Of a DNA stretch of 46,193 nt, positions 1-9,655 are shown in pieces (within the stretch, counting starts at the first letter, position 1; each line of letters starts with the position of its first letter). Below the pieces are notes generated by a model that was given only the letters and a program-made list of their open reading frames with translations, was not told where the DNA came from and made no database searches. Both the position numbers and the translations under genes were made by a program. Source of the stretch: Burkholderiaceae bacterium (lineage in GTDB: Bacteria; Pseudomonadota; Gammaproteobacteria; Burkholderiales; Burkholderiaceae_B); the NCBI GenBank assembly GCA_030158305.1, contig JAOATE010000008.1, forward strand, positions 27,319-73,511, given 5' to 3'.

Positions 1-266
1 GCTGGCTTGGCTGTTGCTTTTGTTGCTGGCTTGGCAACAGTCTTTGCGGCAGGCTTGGCGGCAGCTTTTACCGCTGGCTTAGCAGATGATTTAGGTGCAG
101 ATGGTTTAGCTGCAGATTTTGCAATTGGCTTGGCACTTTGTTTAGCAGCAGGTTTTGAAGCTACTTTAACGACAGGCTTAGCAGACTTGGCTACGGGTTT
201 GGTTGCTGCTTTGGGTTGGGGCTTTGCAGCAGCCATCGTTTTTTTCTTGCCAAGGGATTGAGTCAT
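1..266 (-). CDS. rpoD: Lys/Ala/Pro-rich N-terminus of the presumed primary sigma factor RpoD (partial)
   Basis: Minus-strand frame starting at ATG 266 and open to the window edge (88 codons seen). The protein begins MTQSLGKKKT and then consists almost only of Ala, Lys and Pro with Ser/Val/Thr, in degenerate AAKPA/SAKP units. No sigma region is visible because only the N-terminus is inside the window. The assignment rests on position: it is the third gene after rpsU and dnaG, the conserved macromolecular synthesis operon, and RpoD of several Burkholderiales carries a Lys/Ala-rich N-terminal extension. A purine-rich AAGAG lies 5 bases before the ATG. A second in-frame ATG at 236 is possible. 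Alternative: a histone H1-like protein, which has the same composition. Sequence to the left would decide. Confidence 0.62.
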   Translation of the reverse strand, partial: MTQSLGKKKTMAAAKPQPKAATKPVAKSAKPVVKVASKPAAKQSAKPIAKSAAKPSAPKSSAKPAVKAAAKPAAKTVAKPATKATAKP

Positions 267-294
267 GATCGCTCTTATGTATTAGAAGTGCATG

Positions 295-321
295 AAGCAC
301 GAGCCTGCCCAATCCGTGCTT
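295..321. other. Inverted repeat between dnaG and rpoD
   Basis: AAGCACG (295-301) pairs perfectly with CGTGCTT (315-321) around a 13-base loop, in the 102-bp dnaG-rpoD spacer. No T tract follows on the minus strand, so it does not look like a simple terminator. In E. coli the dnaG-rpoD spacer is an RNase E processing site; a similar role here is only a guess. Confidence 0.45.
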
Positions 322-368
322 GATTCAAACACACGCTTGAGCTGCGTAAACCATTGATTTTAACCGAA

Positions 369-2348
369 TTAGGTTGACTTACTGCCTTCGATTACCCTCA
401 TTAGACGGGTGATGCTCAAAGAAAGTTCCTTATATTTTTGCTGAGCGTGCAAATTATTTAATCCTTGCCCAATCAACACCTGTTGTTCAGCCTTTAAACC
501 CTCTAACTCAATGCGTCGGACCGCATCCTCCCACTCCGACTGAGGGTTAGGCAACGCTTCTTGAGCCATCAAATCTTCCGCCACAGATACCAGCAAGACC
601 CCAAGATCATCACCCGGATCCGCGGCTTGAATCAAAGCACCCACATGACGCGCACCCGTTGCTTGAATAAGAACAATCAAATCTCTTACCATCTCTAAGT
701 GGGGGCCACGCGCCAATATTTCAATCTGTTGTTCACCCATTTGATCGACCAACTCAGGGTGGGTCATCAATAAGCGCAACAAGCGACGTGCCATGGGGGC
801 CACTGCGCGACGGGCAGTCATTCCTCCAGCCCCCCCTGAACGACTCACTCCCGACCTTGCGTTTTCACGCGAACGATTGCCACCACCCTGCTCACCCGAA
901 CGAGCGTTTCTAGATTGCCGTCCCTGCTGACCTTTGTAACCAGGGTACTCAGGCACTCCGGCCCCATCTCTTGGATCAAAACTACCATCATCCACCTGCA
1001 ATGGGCCTGCAGAGACGGCGCGCCCAGGCTCAGGTAAACCCGCCATCTTGTGAGGAGCCTCCTGAGCAAGCAACTGGTTAAGCTCCTCTGGCGTAAATTG
1101 CACCAACCGAGCCAGCTCATTTTGTAGCTGTACTTTTAGGGCAATCGCAGGAATGAGCGCCAAGAGAGGCTTGGCTTCGTGGACAAGCGCTGAGCGCCCC
1201 TCTAGTTCCTGAGTAGAGTGACGTGCCGCAAGCTCATTTAAAAAGAACGTAGAAAGTGCGTCAGACTCGGCTAAACACGCCCTAAAAGCCTCTTCGCCAA
1301 ACTGTCGGATATAGCTATCCGGATCATGCTCCGTTGGTAAAAAAAGAAACCGGATAGAAATATCATCGCGCAAGAGCGGAAGCGAGGCCTGCAAGGCCCT
1401 CCAAGCAGCACGCCGACCCGCCCCATCCCCGTCGAAGCTAAAAATGATCTTGTCACTGGCGCGCAATAATTTTTGAATGTGTGTGGGCGTTGTCGCAGTA
1501 CCAAGCGTTGCCACAGCATTTCGGACGCCAAGTTGCGCGAGGCCCACTACATCCATGTAGCCCTCGACCACAATGACGCAACCCTCAGACCTGATCGATC
1601 CTCGAGCCTCATACAGACCGTAGAGCTCATTTCCTTTGGAAAAAACGGGCGTTTCAGGGGAGTTTAAATATTTAGGCTCCCCCTTGCCGATAATCCGCCC
1701 ACCAAAACCAACGATTTCGCCTTTAACGTTTCGAATCGGGAACATCACACGTTCCCGAAAACGATCATAACGACGACCATCTTCAGACTCAATGACCAGC
1801 CCAGATTCGACAAGAATGGGGTCGTCATAGCGAGGAAAAACTTTTGATAAAGCCTGACGATCCGCACCTGACCAGCCGAGTCCAAACTCTTTCGCGACAA
1901 GCCCCGTCAAACCACGTTCTTTCAGATAGCGAATGGCCGCAGGACTGTCGCGTAGCTGAGAAATATAGTGCTTTTGAGCAAGATCAAGCACCTGAGTATG
2001 TTGTGAAATTTCTTCGCGCCGCCTGGAACTTGCGGCTTTTTGGCCAGGCGTACGATTCTCTTCGGGCACACTCATGCCAACTGCACTGGCAAGTGTGCGA
2101 ACAGCTTCAGGGAAACTCGCTCCCGTATGCTCGATTAGAAAAGTAATGGCGCTACCATGCGCACCGCAGCCAAAGCAGTGATAGAACTGTTTGGTAGGGC
2201 TGACGGTAAAAGAGGGGGATTTTTCGTTATGAAAGGGACACAACCCAAGCAGGTTGATGCCCCCTTTCTTTAACTGCACGTATCGGCCGACGACATCTGC
2301 AACGTCGACTCGGCTTAGAAGATCCTGGATAAAGGAATCTGGGATCAA
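369..2348 (-). CDS. dnaG: DNA primase DnaG
   Basis: Makes the RNA primers for leading- and lagging-strand DNA synthesis, working with the DnaB helicase. The 659-residue protein has the expected order: an N-terminal CHC2 zinc domain with C37, H40, C58 and C61; a TOPRIM catalytic core with VVEGYMDVV (E262) and FSFDGDGAG (D306, D308); and a C-terminal helicase-binding region. Between core and C-terminus (about residues 460-510) sits a low-complexity linker rich in Gly, Arg, Ser and Asn. It follows rpsU by 43 bp and precedes the presumed rpoD, so the classical operon order is kept. Length is slightly above the usual 580-650 residues, explained by the linker. Confidence 0.97.
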   Translation of the reverse strand: MIPDSFIQDLLSRVDVADVVGRYVQLKKGGINLLGLCPFHNEKSPSFTVSPTKQFYHCFGCGAHGSAITFLIEHTGASFPEAVRTLASAVGMSVPEENRTPGQKAASSRRREEISQHTQVLDLAQKHYISQLRDSPAAIRYLKERGLTGLVAKEFGLGWSGADRQALSKVFPRYDDPILVESGLVIESEDGRRYDRFRERVMFPIRNVKGEIVGFGGRIIGKGEPKYLNSPETPVFSKGNELYGLYEARGSIRSEGCVIVVEGYMDVVGLAQLGVRNAVATLGTATTPTHIQKLLRASDKIIFSFDGDGAGRRAAWRALQASLPLLRDDISIRFLFLPTEHDPDSYIRQFGEEAFRACLAESDALSTFFLNELAARHSTQELEGRSALVHEAKPLLALIPAIALKVQLQNELARLVQFTPEELNQLLAQEAPHKMAGLPEPGRAVSAGPLQVDDGSFDPRDGAGVPEYPGYKGQQGRQSRNARSGEQGGGNRSRENARSGVSRSGGAGGMTARRAVAPMARRLLRLLMTHPELVDQMGEQQIEILARGPHLEMVRDLIVLIQATGARHVGALIQAADPGDDLGVLLVSVAEDLMAQEALPNPQSEWEDAVRRIELEGLKAEQQVLIGQGLNNLHAQQKYKELSLSITRLMRVIEGSKST

Positions 2349-2391
2349 CGCTTAGACCATACGTGAACGGCGCAATGGTTGCGCCGCGGGA

Positions 2392-2604
2392 TTAGTACAT
2401 GCGTGGCGGCAATTGCTGACTGCGAATGCGCTTGTAATGGCGCTTGACGGCAGCAGCTTGCTTGCGCTTACGCTCAGCAGTTGGCTTTTCATAAAACTCG
2501 CGCGCGCGCAATTCTGTCAACAGACCAGTTTTTTCGATTGTGCGCTTGAAGCGACGCAGAGCGGCTTCGAAGGGCTCGTTTTCTTTCAGACGAACGATAG
2601 GCAT
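2392..2604 (-). CDS. rpsU: 30S ribosomal protein S21
   Basis: Small basic protein of the 30S subunit (70 residues, the normal size), beginning [20 protein letters not shown] and ending in the Lys/Arg-rich tail typical of bS21. It helps mRNA recruitment during initiation. First gene of the rpsU-dnaG-rpoD operon, with a plausible extended -10 promoter about 50 bp upstream. Confidence 0.97.
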   Translation of the reverse strand: MPIVRLKENEPFEAALRRFKRTIEKTGLLTELRAREFYEKPTAERKRKQAAAVKRHYKRIRSQQLPPRMY

Positions 2605-2655
2605 AGGATGCGTGACGTAAAAAAATAAAGCAGTTAAACAACTAGATAGCCTGAG

Positions 2656-2664
2656 ATCATAGCA
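2656..2664 (-). promoter_or_regulatory. Predicted extended -10 promoter for rpsU-dnaG-rpoD
   Basis: On the minus strand the gap before rpsU reads TGCTATGAT: a TATGAT -10 hexamer (2661 to 2656) preceded by a TGC extension. No good -35 is seen at 16-18 bp. Predicted start of transcription is near 2649, about 45 bp before the rpsU ATG. Confidence 0.45.
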
Positions 2665-2672
2665 TAAATACG

Positions 2673-3211
2673 CTACATCGTTGGGAATTTAGCACTTTTT
2701 TCGACTAAATCTTGGGGAGATAAAGTGTCGTAAATCTCAAATGGCTGATGAATCCACGGATTAGAGGACAATTTTTCTACAAAAAAATCCGGCTTAAAAC
2801 TTGAACAGGTCTTGTACCAAATAACACCTGTTTTGACTGATTCAATACTTGGATAGGTTCGTAACAAGTGCTGACTGACACCGCTCAGTGTGTTTCCGCT
2901 ATCTACCAAGTCATCCAAGAGCAAAACATGCCCTTTAAGCGTTCCTTGGGTCATCGTAATAAAAGAGGCAATCTCTAAATCACCCTGAGTGTGACCCGCA
3001 TTTTCACGATAACTGCTGGTTGCCAAAATCGCAAGAGGAAGATCAAACACGCGGGAGAAAACATCCCCCACTCTCAGACCTCCTCTTGCCAAACACAATA
3101 TTTGATCAAACTTCAAGCCCGACTGATCAACAAGGACGATCAAGCGCTCGATTAACTGATGGTAGGTTGCCCAATCCACCCATACATCCTGAGTCGCCCC
3201 TGCCTGAGACA

Positions 3212-3212
<1 letters not shown>
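2673..3212 (-). CDS. Purine-type phosphoribosyltransferase
   Basis: 179-residue type I phosphoribosyltransferase. The PRPP-binding loop is clear at residues 96-109 ([16 protein letters not shown]), and a Rossmann-like segment [13 protein letters not shown] lies at 38-50. This resembles the xanthine/hypoxanthine-guanine group, which joins a free purine base to PRPP. The ATG overlaps the purA stop codon by one base (TAATG), so translation is probably coupled. This places a salvage-type enzyme next to adenylosuccinate synthetase of the de novo route. The exact base specificity cannot be read from the sequence. Confidence 0.88.
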
Positions 3213-4516
<1,304 letters not shown>

Positions 4517-4550
4517 TCAGACCAATCAGTATCAGAATAAATTTCTCCAA

Positions 4551-4583
4551 GCGCACTGCTGACCAAAAAGATCCGCAGTGCGC
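4551..4583. other. Strong inverted repeat in the hisZ-purA spacer
   Basis: GCGCACTGC (4551-4559) and GCAGTGCGC (4575-4583) form a perfect 9-bp stem with a 15-base loop. On the minus strand the stem is followed by TTGGAGAAATTTATTC, not a clean T tract. It may attenuate transcription or set the 3' end of a hisZ transcript. Confidence 0.6.
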
Positions 4584-4589
4584 CGAAGC

Positions 4590-5753
4590 CTAAAGAACTT
4601 GCTGCACTACCCATTGACCGTCACGCTGTACTAGCTCACGGTCAAAGACAAACTCATCATGTGTGGCCAATTCGCCCGGAAATACCTGAACAACAATGTT
4701 GCCACTCTGGCGAAGCGACTGCATCGCTTGGCGCAGCGACAACGCCTGACCAGATGGCGCACGAATAGCCGGCGCAGGCAAAGCAGGCATCAATCCCGCC
4801 ACGAGCTTACGCAAATCCAAACTAAAACCAGTTGCAGGACGCGCACGGCCAAACGCTCTGCTGACGTCGTCATATCGACCACCCTGCACAATTGAATCAT
4901 GCCACCCCTCTGCGTAAACAGAGAAAGTCACGCCAGTGTGATAGCCATACGTACCCACGTCGGCCAAATCGACGCCAACAGACACATCATCAAGAGAAGA
5001 CAACAATTGCTCGAGCGTATCGAGCGAATGCGTCACACCTGCAATATCGGGCAACAGAGCGCGCGCCCGGTGTATCACAGAAATATCGCCATAAAGCTGC
5101 GGTAATGCGCAAAGCGCCTTGACCGTCGAGGCGAACAAAGGTGCTGAACCAGATCCAAGCGTACTCAAACCAGGCAAATCTTTTTCACGCAGCAACGCCA
5201 TGATTTCGTCAGCACGGGCATGGGCATTTGGATCACTATCAAGCAAACTGCGCACTAGGCCAGCATGACACAAGTCAAGACGAACCGCTCTCACACCCGC
5301 CATGCGCGTACTATCTAGAGCAAGTCGAATGATCTCTAGGTCTGCCTCTACACCTGCATGCCCGAAAATTTCAGCACCGATCTGAAGAAGCTCCCTGCTC
5401 GACAACAAACCCGCTGGACGGGCGTGCAACACTGGACCGCAGTAGCACAAACGTGTCACACCAGGACGGTTGAGCAAATGTGCATCGATACGCGTGACCT
5501 GAGGAGTCATATCTGCACGCACACCTAATGTGCGACCGGACAACTGATCGACGAGCTTGCTAGTACGCAGACTCAAGTCGCTCCCAGTGCCGGAAAGCAA
5601 CGAATCGATGTACTCGACAAGAGGAGGCGCTACCAACTCAAATCCGTAAGTACGGAACAAGTCGAGTAGTTGCCGACGTAAATCTTCGATGCGGCGTGCC
5701 TCGGCTGGCAGCATATCTGCCAGACTTTCTGGCAACAACCAATTGCCTTTCAT
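4590..5753 (-). CDS. hisZ: ATP phosphoribosyltransferase regulatory subunit HisZ
   Basis: 387-residue paralogue of histidyl-tRNA synthetase that lacks tRNA charging and acts with the short form of HisG in the first step of histidine synthesis. The fold is visible from [21 protein letters not shown] at the start, the motif-2-like [16 protein letters not shown] near residue 79, and [10 protein letters not shown] near 103. Catalytic HisS motifs in the C-terminal half are degenerate, and there is no anticodon-binding domain like that of the true hisS at 13935-15227. Position between hflC and purA is conserved in many Betaproteobacteria. Confidence 0.93.
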   Translation of the reverse strand: MKGNWLLPESLADMLPAEARRIEDLRRQLLDLFRTYGFELVAPPLVEYIDSLLSGTGSDLSLRTSKLVDQLSGRTLGVRADMTPQVTRIDAHLLNRPGVTRLCYCGPVLHARPAGLLSSRELLQIGAEIFGHAGVEADLEIIRLALDSTRMAGVRAVRLDLCHAGLVRSLLDSDPNAHARADEIMALLREKDLPGLSTLGSGSAPLFASTVKALCALPQLYGDISVIHRARALLPDIAGVTHSLDTLEQLLSSLDDVSVGVDLADVGTYGYHTGVTFSVYAEGWHDSIVQGGRYDDVSRAFGRARPATGFSLDLRKLVAGLMPALPAPAIRAPSGQALSLRQAMQSLRQSGNIVVQVFPGELATHDEFVFDRELVQRDGQWVVQQVL

Positions 5754-5839
5754 GATCGCGGAGAAAATATCAAAGGGTTAAGTTCAACAAGAACAAACAG
5801 TGACTGATTCATTGTCAGGAAAAAAGTAAACACCCAAAC

Positions 5840-5874
5840 AAAAAGCGGCTTGGGGCGTAAGCCCGGCAAGCCGC
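5840..5874 (-). terminator. Rho-independent terminator after hflC
   Basis: On the minus strand GCGGCTTG and CAAGCCGC (8 bp; plus-strand 5845-5852 and 5867-5874) enclose a nested GGGC-TTAC-GCCC stem, followed at once by TTTTT (5844 to 5840). It closes the hfq-hflX-hflK-hflC unit before hisZ. Confidence 0.85.
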
Positions 5875-5927
5875 CAGAACAATCGTTAAAGCTTACAGCA
5901 TATTATACAGATTATCGACAAACCGTA

Positions 5928-5965
5928 CGTCTCTAGGAGAGAGAATCCTTTCTCCCAGAGAGACG
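5928..5965. other. Second hairpin between hflC and the terminator
   Basis: CGTCTCT (5928-5934) pairs with AGAGACG (5959-5965), and inside it GGAGA (5936-5940) pairs with TCTCC (5951-5955). There is no T tract on either side. A third small stem (GACCT/AGGTC, about 5976-5988) abuts the hflC stop. Possibly a 3'-end protecting structure. Confidence 0.5.
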
Positions 5966-5989
5966 AGTGAGGCTTGACCTTTTAGGTCC

Positions 5990-6865
5990 TTATTTCTTAC
6001 CCTGAGAGTTCTTGAGAAACTTAAAGAACTCAGAGCTTGGGTCGACCACAAGCACATCGCCGGACTTACCAAATGCAGCGCGGTAACCCTCTAAGCTCTT
6101 GTAGAAGCTATAGAAAGGCAAATCAGCGCCATAAGCCTTGGCATAAAGACCCGCTGCTTCAGCATCGCCTTCGCCCATGATCGCTTCTGCACGACCTTGC
6201 GCTTTAGCTAAAATCTGCTCACGTTCACGATCCGCTTCAGCTCGAATACGCTCACCCTTGGCGGCACCTTCCGAACGAAGCTGATTCGCGACGCGGATAC
6301 GCTCAGACTCCATCCGTCGGTAAACCGACTCGGAAATTTCAGGAGCAAACTCGATACGCTTGAGGCGAACGTCAACGATTTTGACACCAAGGGGCTCGGC
6401 ACGCTTCGCAACGTTGTTGAGCACTTCGGTCATGATGACATCGCGTTCAAGGGAAACCACATCCTTGACCGTACGGACGTTGACGGAAGCATTGAGCGCA
6501 TCGCGGATCTGTGCCTGCAAGCGTTCACGGGCTGCGCGCTCATTGCCACCGAATGTCACGTAATACAACCTAGGATCAACAATTCGCCACTTTACGAACG
6601 AGTCAATCAACAGGTTCTTCTTTTCTGAAGTCTGCACACGCTCAGCTTCTTGAAGATCAATCGTCAGCAATCGCTTGTCCAAGGTCACAACATTTTGGAA
6701 AGGCGGAGGGAGCTTGAAGTAAAGCCCTGGCTCAGAGACGATCTTCTTGACTTCACCCAGCGCAAAAACCAGCGCATAGTCACGCTCACGCACAATAAAC
6801 ACGGAGGAAGAAAGAACCACCGCGCCAATGAACAAGGCGATCAACAGGGGAAATAATCTTTTCAT
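5990..6865 (-). CDS. hflC: HflC, SPFH-family modulator of the FtsH protease
   Basis: 291-residue inner-membrane protein of the SPFH (stomatin/prohibitin) superfamily. An N-terminal signal anchor (about residues 4-25, LFPLLIALFIGAVVLSSSVF) is followed by an SPFH domain and a charged coiled-coil stretch rich in AEADREREQILAKAQG-type sequence, then a short tail. HflC pairs with HflK to form a large periplasmic-facing cage around FtsH, limiting its access to membrane substrates. It lies 16 bp after hflK, the normal order. Confidence 0.96.
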   Translation of the reverse strand: MKRLFPLLIALFIGAVVLSSSVFIVRERDYALVFALGEVKKIVSEPGLYFKLPPPFQNVVTLDKRLLTIDLQEAERVQTSEKKNLLIDSFVKWRIVDPRLYYVTFGGNERAARERLQAQIRDALNASVNVRTVKDVVSLERDVIMTEVLNNVAKRAEPLGVKIVDVRLKRIEFAPEISESVYRRMESERIRVANQLRSEGAAKGERIRAEADREREQILAKAQGRAEAIMGEGDAEAAGLYAKAYGADLPFYSFYKSLEGYRAAFGKSGDVLVVDPSSEFFKFLKNSQGKK

Positions 6866-6881
6866 GATTGTGTCCTCTGTG

Positions 6882-8159
6882 TTATCGACTGCCGCGATCG
6901 CGCGTCAGTGTGTTGGTAGGAGCCGGAGTCGGCCGCGTGACTGGCGCAGGCTGCGCTAAGGGTGCAGGCGCACTCGTCTGAACCGGCGTATTTGCCAATG
7001 GATTGGGGCGCATGGCACCCTGTGCTGCCTGCTGGGTAATCTTGTCTAAAGGCAAGTAAAGCATATTGTTTGAGCCGGCAGTATCGACCAGAATCTTGCT
7101 AGCATTTGCAAACATCTGCTGCATGGTCTCGAGATACATACGCTCTCTAATCACTTCAGGCGCTTTGCGGTACTCGGCCAATACGCTGGTGAAACGAGCG
7201 GTATCTCCCACTGCAGCCCCCACCACGCGAGCACGATAGCCCTCAGCTTGCTCGAGCATACGCGAAGACTGGCCATCCGCTAACGGGACGATTTGGTTGC
7301 GATACGCCTGGCCTTCGTTAATTTGACGCTCAAGATCTTGACCAGCCTTGACTGCATCATCAAAAGCAGCCTGAACGGGCTCTGGAGGCTGTACGTTTTG
7401 AATCGCAACGCTACTCAATTGGATACCCGTCTGATAGCGATCCAAAATCTGCTGCATTTGTTTTTGGACCTCACTAGCCACGGCAGTCCGACCCTCGTAC
7501 AAAACAAAGTCCATTGAGCGAGTACCCACGACCTCTCTCATCGCAGACTGTGAAACCTGACGAACAGACTCATCGGGATCTTTTGTCTTGAACAAATAAT
7601 CTGGTGCGCCATCGGCACGAAGTCTGTACTGAACCACAAACTGAACGTCGACAATATTTTCATCATCGGTCAGCATGAGAGACTCTGGCAACACTCGGTT
7701 GCGCGCATTGCCACGAAAACCTACCTCGAAGGTACGGAGCTGTGACAAATTAACCATTTCATGGGACTGAATCGGAGCAGGAATTCTCCATTGAAAACCA
7801 GCCTGCGACGTGCTCTTGTACTTACCAAACTGGGTAATGACCGCGACCTGACCTTCTTGGACAATAAAAAAACCGCTCGCCAGCCACAAAGCTAAAGCAG
7901 CAGCGACAATCACGCCCAAGCCAATTTTGGATTGACGGGGACTTGGTCCACCACTTCCTAAGGGTCCGCCGTTATTTCCGCCGCCGCGCTTACCGCCAAA
8001 CAAACCGGAAAGCCGACTCGTCACGTCACGCCAGACCTGATCAAGATCAGGAGGACCATTTCCTTGGGGAGGACGACGTGGAGGTTCGTTACCACCACCG
8101 CCCTGACCACGACCCCAACCGGGATCATTCAGGTTGAATATTTTCGTAAGAAATCGCAT
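6882..8159 (-). CDS. hflK: HflK, SPFH-family modulator of the FtsH protease
   Basis: Partner of HflC. The start is taken at ATG 8159 (MRFLTKIFNLNDPGWGRG, 425 residues), as in the family, rather than the longer frame to 8195; it then overlaps the hflX end by 35 bp. A Gly/Pro-rich cytoplasmic N-terminus (about residues 10-70) precedes a membrane segment (about 80-102), the SPFH domain and a long helical region. The C-terminal tail is rich in Pro, Ala and Thr. The NDPGWGRG and GGGNEPP signatures are typical of HflK. Confidence 0.95.
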   Translation of the reverse strand: MRFLTKIFNLNDPGWGRGQGGGGNEPPRRPPQGNGPPDLDQVWRDVTSRLSGLFGGKRGGGNNGGPLGSGGPSPRQSKIGLGVIVAAALALWLASGFFIVQEGQVAVITQFGKYKSTSQAGFQWRIPAPIQSHEMVNLSQLRTFEVGFRGNARNRVLPESLMLTDDENIVDVQFVVQYRLRADGAPDYLFKTKDPDESVRQVSQSAMREVVGTRSMDFVLYEGRTAVASEVQKQMQQILDRYQTGIQLSSVAIQNVQPPEPVQAAFDDAVKAGQDLERQINEGQAYRNQIVPLADGQSSRMLEQAEGYRARVVGAAVGDTARFTSVLAEYRKAPEVIRERMYLETMQQMFANASKILVDTAGSNNMLYLPLDKITQQAAQGAMRPNPLANTPVQTSAPAPLAQPAPVTRPTPAPTNTLTRDRGSR

Positions 8160-9231
8160 TGTTTTCCGAGGTAGAAGCAAACTGACTGATTGCATCTCGC
8201 AAACCGCTCAGACCAGAGCGCTTTTGAGCACTTAAAAAAACTCGACAAATCGTACCATGTTCGTCTAGTTCTACACGTGATTCCAGTCCAGCCAAGTCGG
8301 TTTTGTTGTAGACCAAAATACAGGGGATATCAGCTGCACCAATATCGACTAAAACCTTATTGACCTCGGCAATCTGTTCGTCACGCTGAGGACTCGCAGC
8401 ATCCACGACGTGGAGTAACAAATCCGCCTGCGTGGCTTCTTCGAGCGTTGCTCTAAAAGCAGCAATCAAAGTATGAGGCAAATCACGAATAAATCCCACA
8501 GTATCTGAAAGGGTTATCTGACCAGCGCCCTCAATCCAGAGACGCCGAGTCGTCGTGTCCAACGTAGCAAACAGCTGATCCGCCGCATAGGAATCAGCTC
8601 TGGTCATCGCATTGAACAGAGTGGATTTTCCTGCGTTGGTGTAACCCACCAGCGAAACAGAAAGAATTGATCCTCGAGCGCGAGAGCGCCGTTGCGTCGT
8701 ACGCTGTCGTTGAGCACGCTCCAGCCTTTCTTTGAGCAGCTTGACCTTGGAGCCAATCATCCGGCGATCCATCTCAAGTTGAGACTCGCCTGGACCCCGC
8801 ATCCCAATCCCACCGCGTTGGCGCTCAAGGTGTGACCACAAACGTGTCAATCTCGTCGCGAGGTGCTGAAGCTGTGCAAGCTCAACCTGCAACTTTCCCT
8901 CGTGACTTTTCGCACGCAAAGCGAATATGTCCAAAATAAGAGCAACGCGATCGACCACTCTTAAGTTGAACTGACGCTCGAGGTTACGTTGCTGCGCAGG
9001 AGAAAGGGGTTGATCAAAGAGGATGACTTCCGCATCGCACTCTTGTGCGAGCAAAACGCCCTCCTCGACCTTGCCTGACCCAATAAAATAAGCAGCGTCA
9101 GGACGCTGACGCTTCGCAGTCAGTGTTGCCACTAACTCGGCGCCCGCCCCTTTAGCCAACAGAACAAACTCTTCGGCGTGAGCCGCATGGTCAGGTGAAC
9201 CAAGATCTACGCTGATGATTAACGCACGCAT
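8125..9231 (-). CDS. hflX: GTPase HflX
   Basis: 368-residue ribosome-associated GTPase of the Obg-HflX group; in other bacteria it splits stalled or stressed 70S ribosomes. An N-terminal HflX domain is followed by the Gly-rich linker RGGIGMRGPGESQLEMDRR (about 139-157) and a GTPase domain with G1 GYTNAGKST (196-204), G3 DTVGF and G4 NKTD. It is shorter than E. coli HflX (426) because the C-terminal tail is brief. It lies between hfq and hflK, the usual order. Confidence 0.96.
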   Translation of the reverse strand: MRALIISVDLGSPDHAAHAEEFVLLAKGAGAELVATLTAKRQRPDAAYFIGSGKVEEGVLLAQECDAEVILFDQPLSPAQQRNLERQFNLRVVDRVALILDIFALRAKSHEGKLQVELAQLQHLATRLTRLWSHLERQRGGIGMRGPGESQLEMDRRMIGSKVKLLKERLERAQRQRTTQRRSRARGSILSVSLVGYTNAGKSTLFNAMTRADSYAADQLFATLDTTTRRLWIEGAGQITLSDTVGFIRDLPHTLIAAFRATLEEATQADLLLHVVDAASPQRDEQIAEVNKVLVDIGAADIPCILVYNKTDLAGLESRVELDEHGTICRVFLSAQKRSGLSGLRDAISQFASTSENNAISYENIQPE

Positions 9232-9249
9232 GCGTTAATCCCAGCTTGC

Positions 9250-9510
9250 TTATTCAGCCTCTGCTTCAGCTGAGGCATCAGTGGAAGCATCAACAGGTAG
9301 ACTCACAGCGCGTGCTGGCACGACCGTTGAAATCGCGTGTTTGTAAACCATTTGTGTGACGGTGTTGCGTAACAACACGACATACTGATCGAAAGACTCG
9401 ACCTGGCCCTGTAATTTAATCCCGTTCACTAAGTAAATTGAGACAGGGATGTGCTCTTTACGCAGTGCATTCAAGAAGGGATCTTGCAAAGTTTGCCCTT
9501 TATTGCTCAT
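9250..9510 (-). CDS. hfq: RNA chaperone Hfq
   Basis: 86-residue Sm-like protein that pairs small RNAs with mRNAs as a hexameric ring. Sm1 and Sm2 motifs are clear: [20 protein letters not shown], the [13 protein letters not shown] segment and the [10 protein letters not shown] motif. The C-terminal tail is short and acidic (many Asp, Glu, Ala), as in Betaproteobacteria, unlike the long tail of E. coli. hflX follows after 18 bp. Confidence 0.98.
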   Translation of the reverse strand: MSNKGQTLQDPFLNALRKEHIPVSIYLVNGIKLQGQVESFDQYVVLLRNTVTQMVYKHAISTVVPARAVSLPVDASTDASAEAEAE

Positions 9511-9655
9511 TGGCAGGCTCCATATATTGTTGTAGGCGACTCCGCATCATGAAAGATTTGCTGCGATGCGGCGCCAATGATTACACTGTACAGGGTTTTC
9601 CCTTGGGATGCTAGCAATTGAAACTTTTAGTTACCAAAAGATCTATTACGTTTGA

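Noticed and set aside
7-261. Plus-strand open frame of 84 codons, Ala/Gly/Leu-rich
   Set aside because: It is the mirror of the Lys/Ala-rich minus-strand frame; the minus strand is in the rpsU-dnaG-rpoD operon context and has a sensible start.
8160-8195. Longer hflK start
   Set aside because: The added residues (MQSVSLLLPRKT) lie inside hflX, and family members begin near the NDPGWGRG motif.
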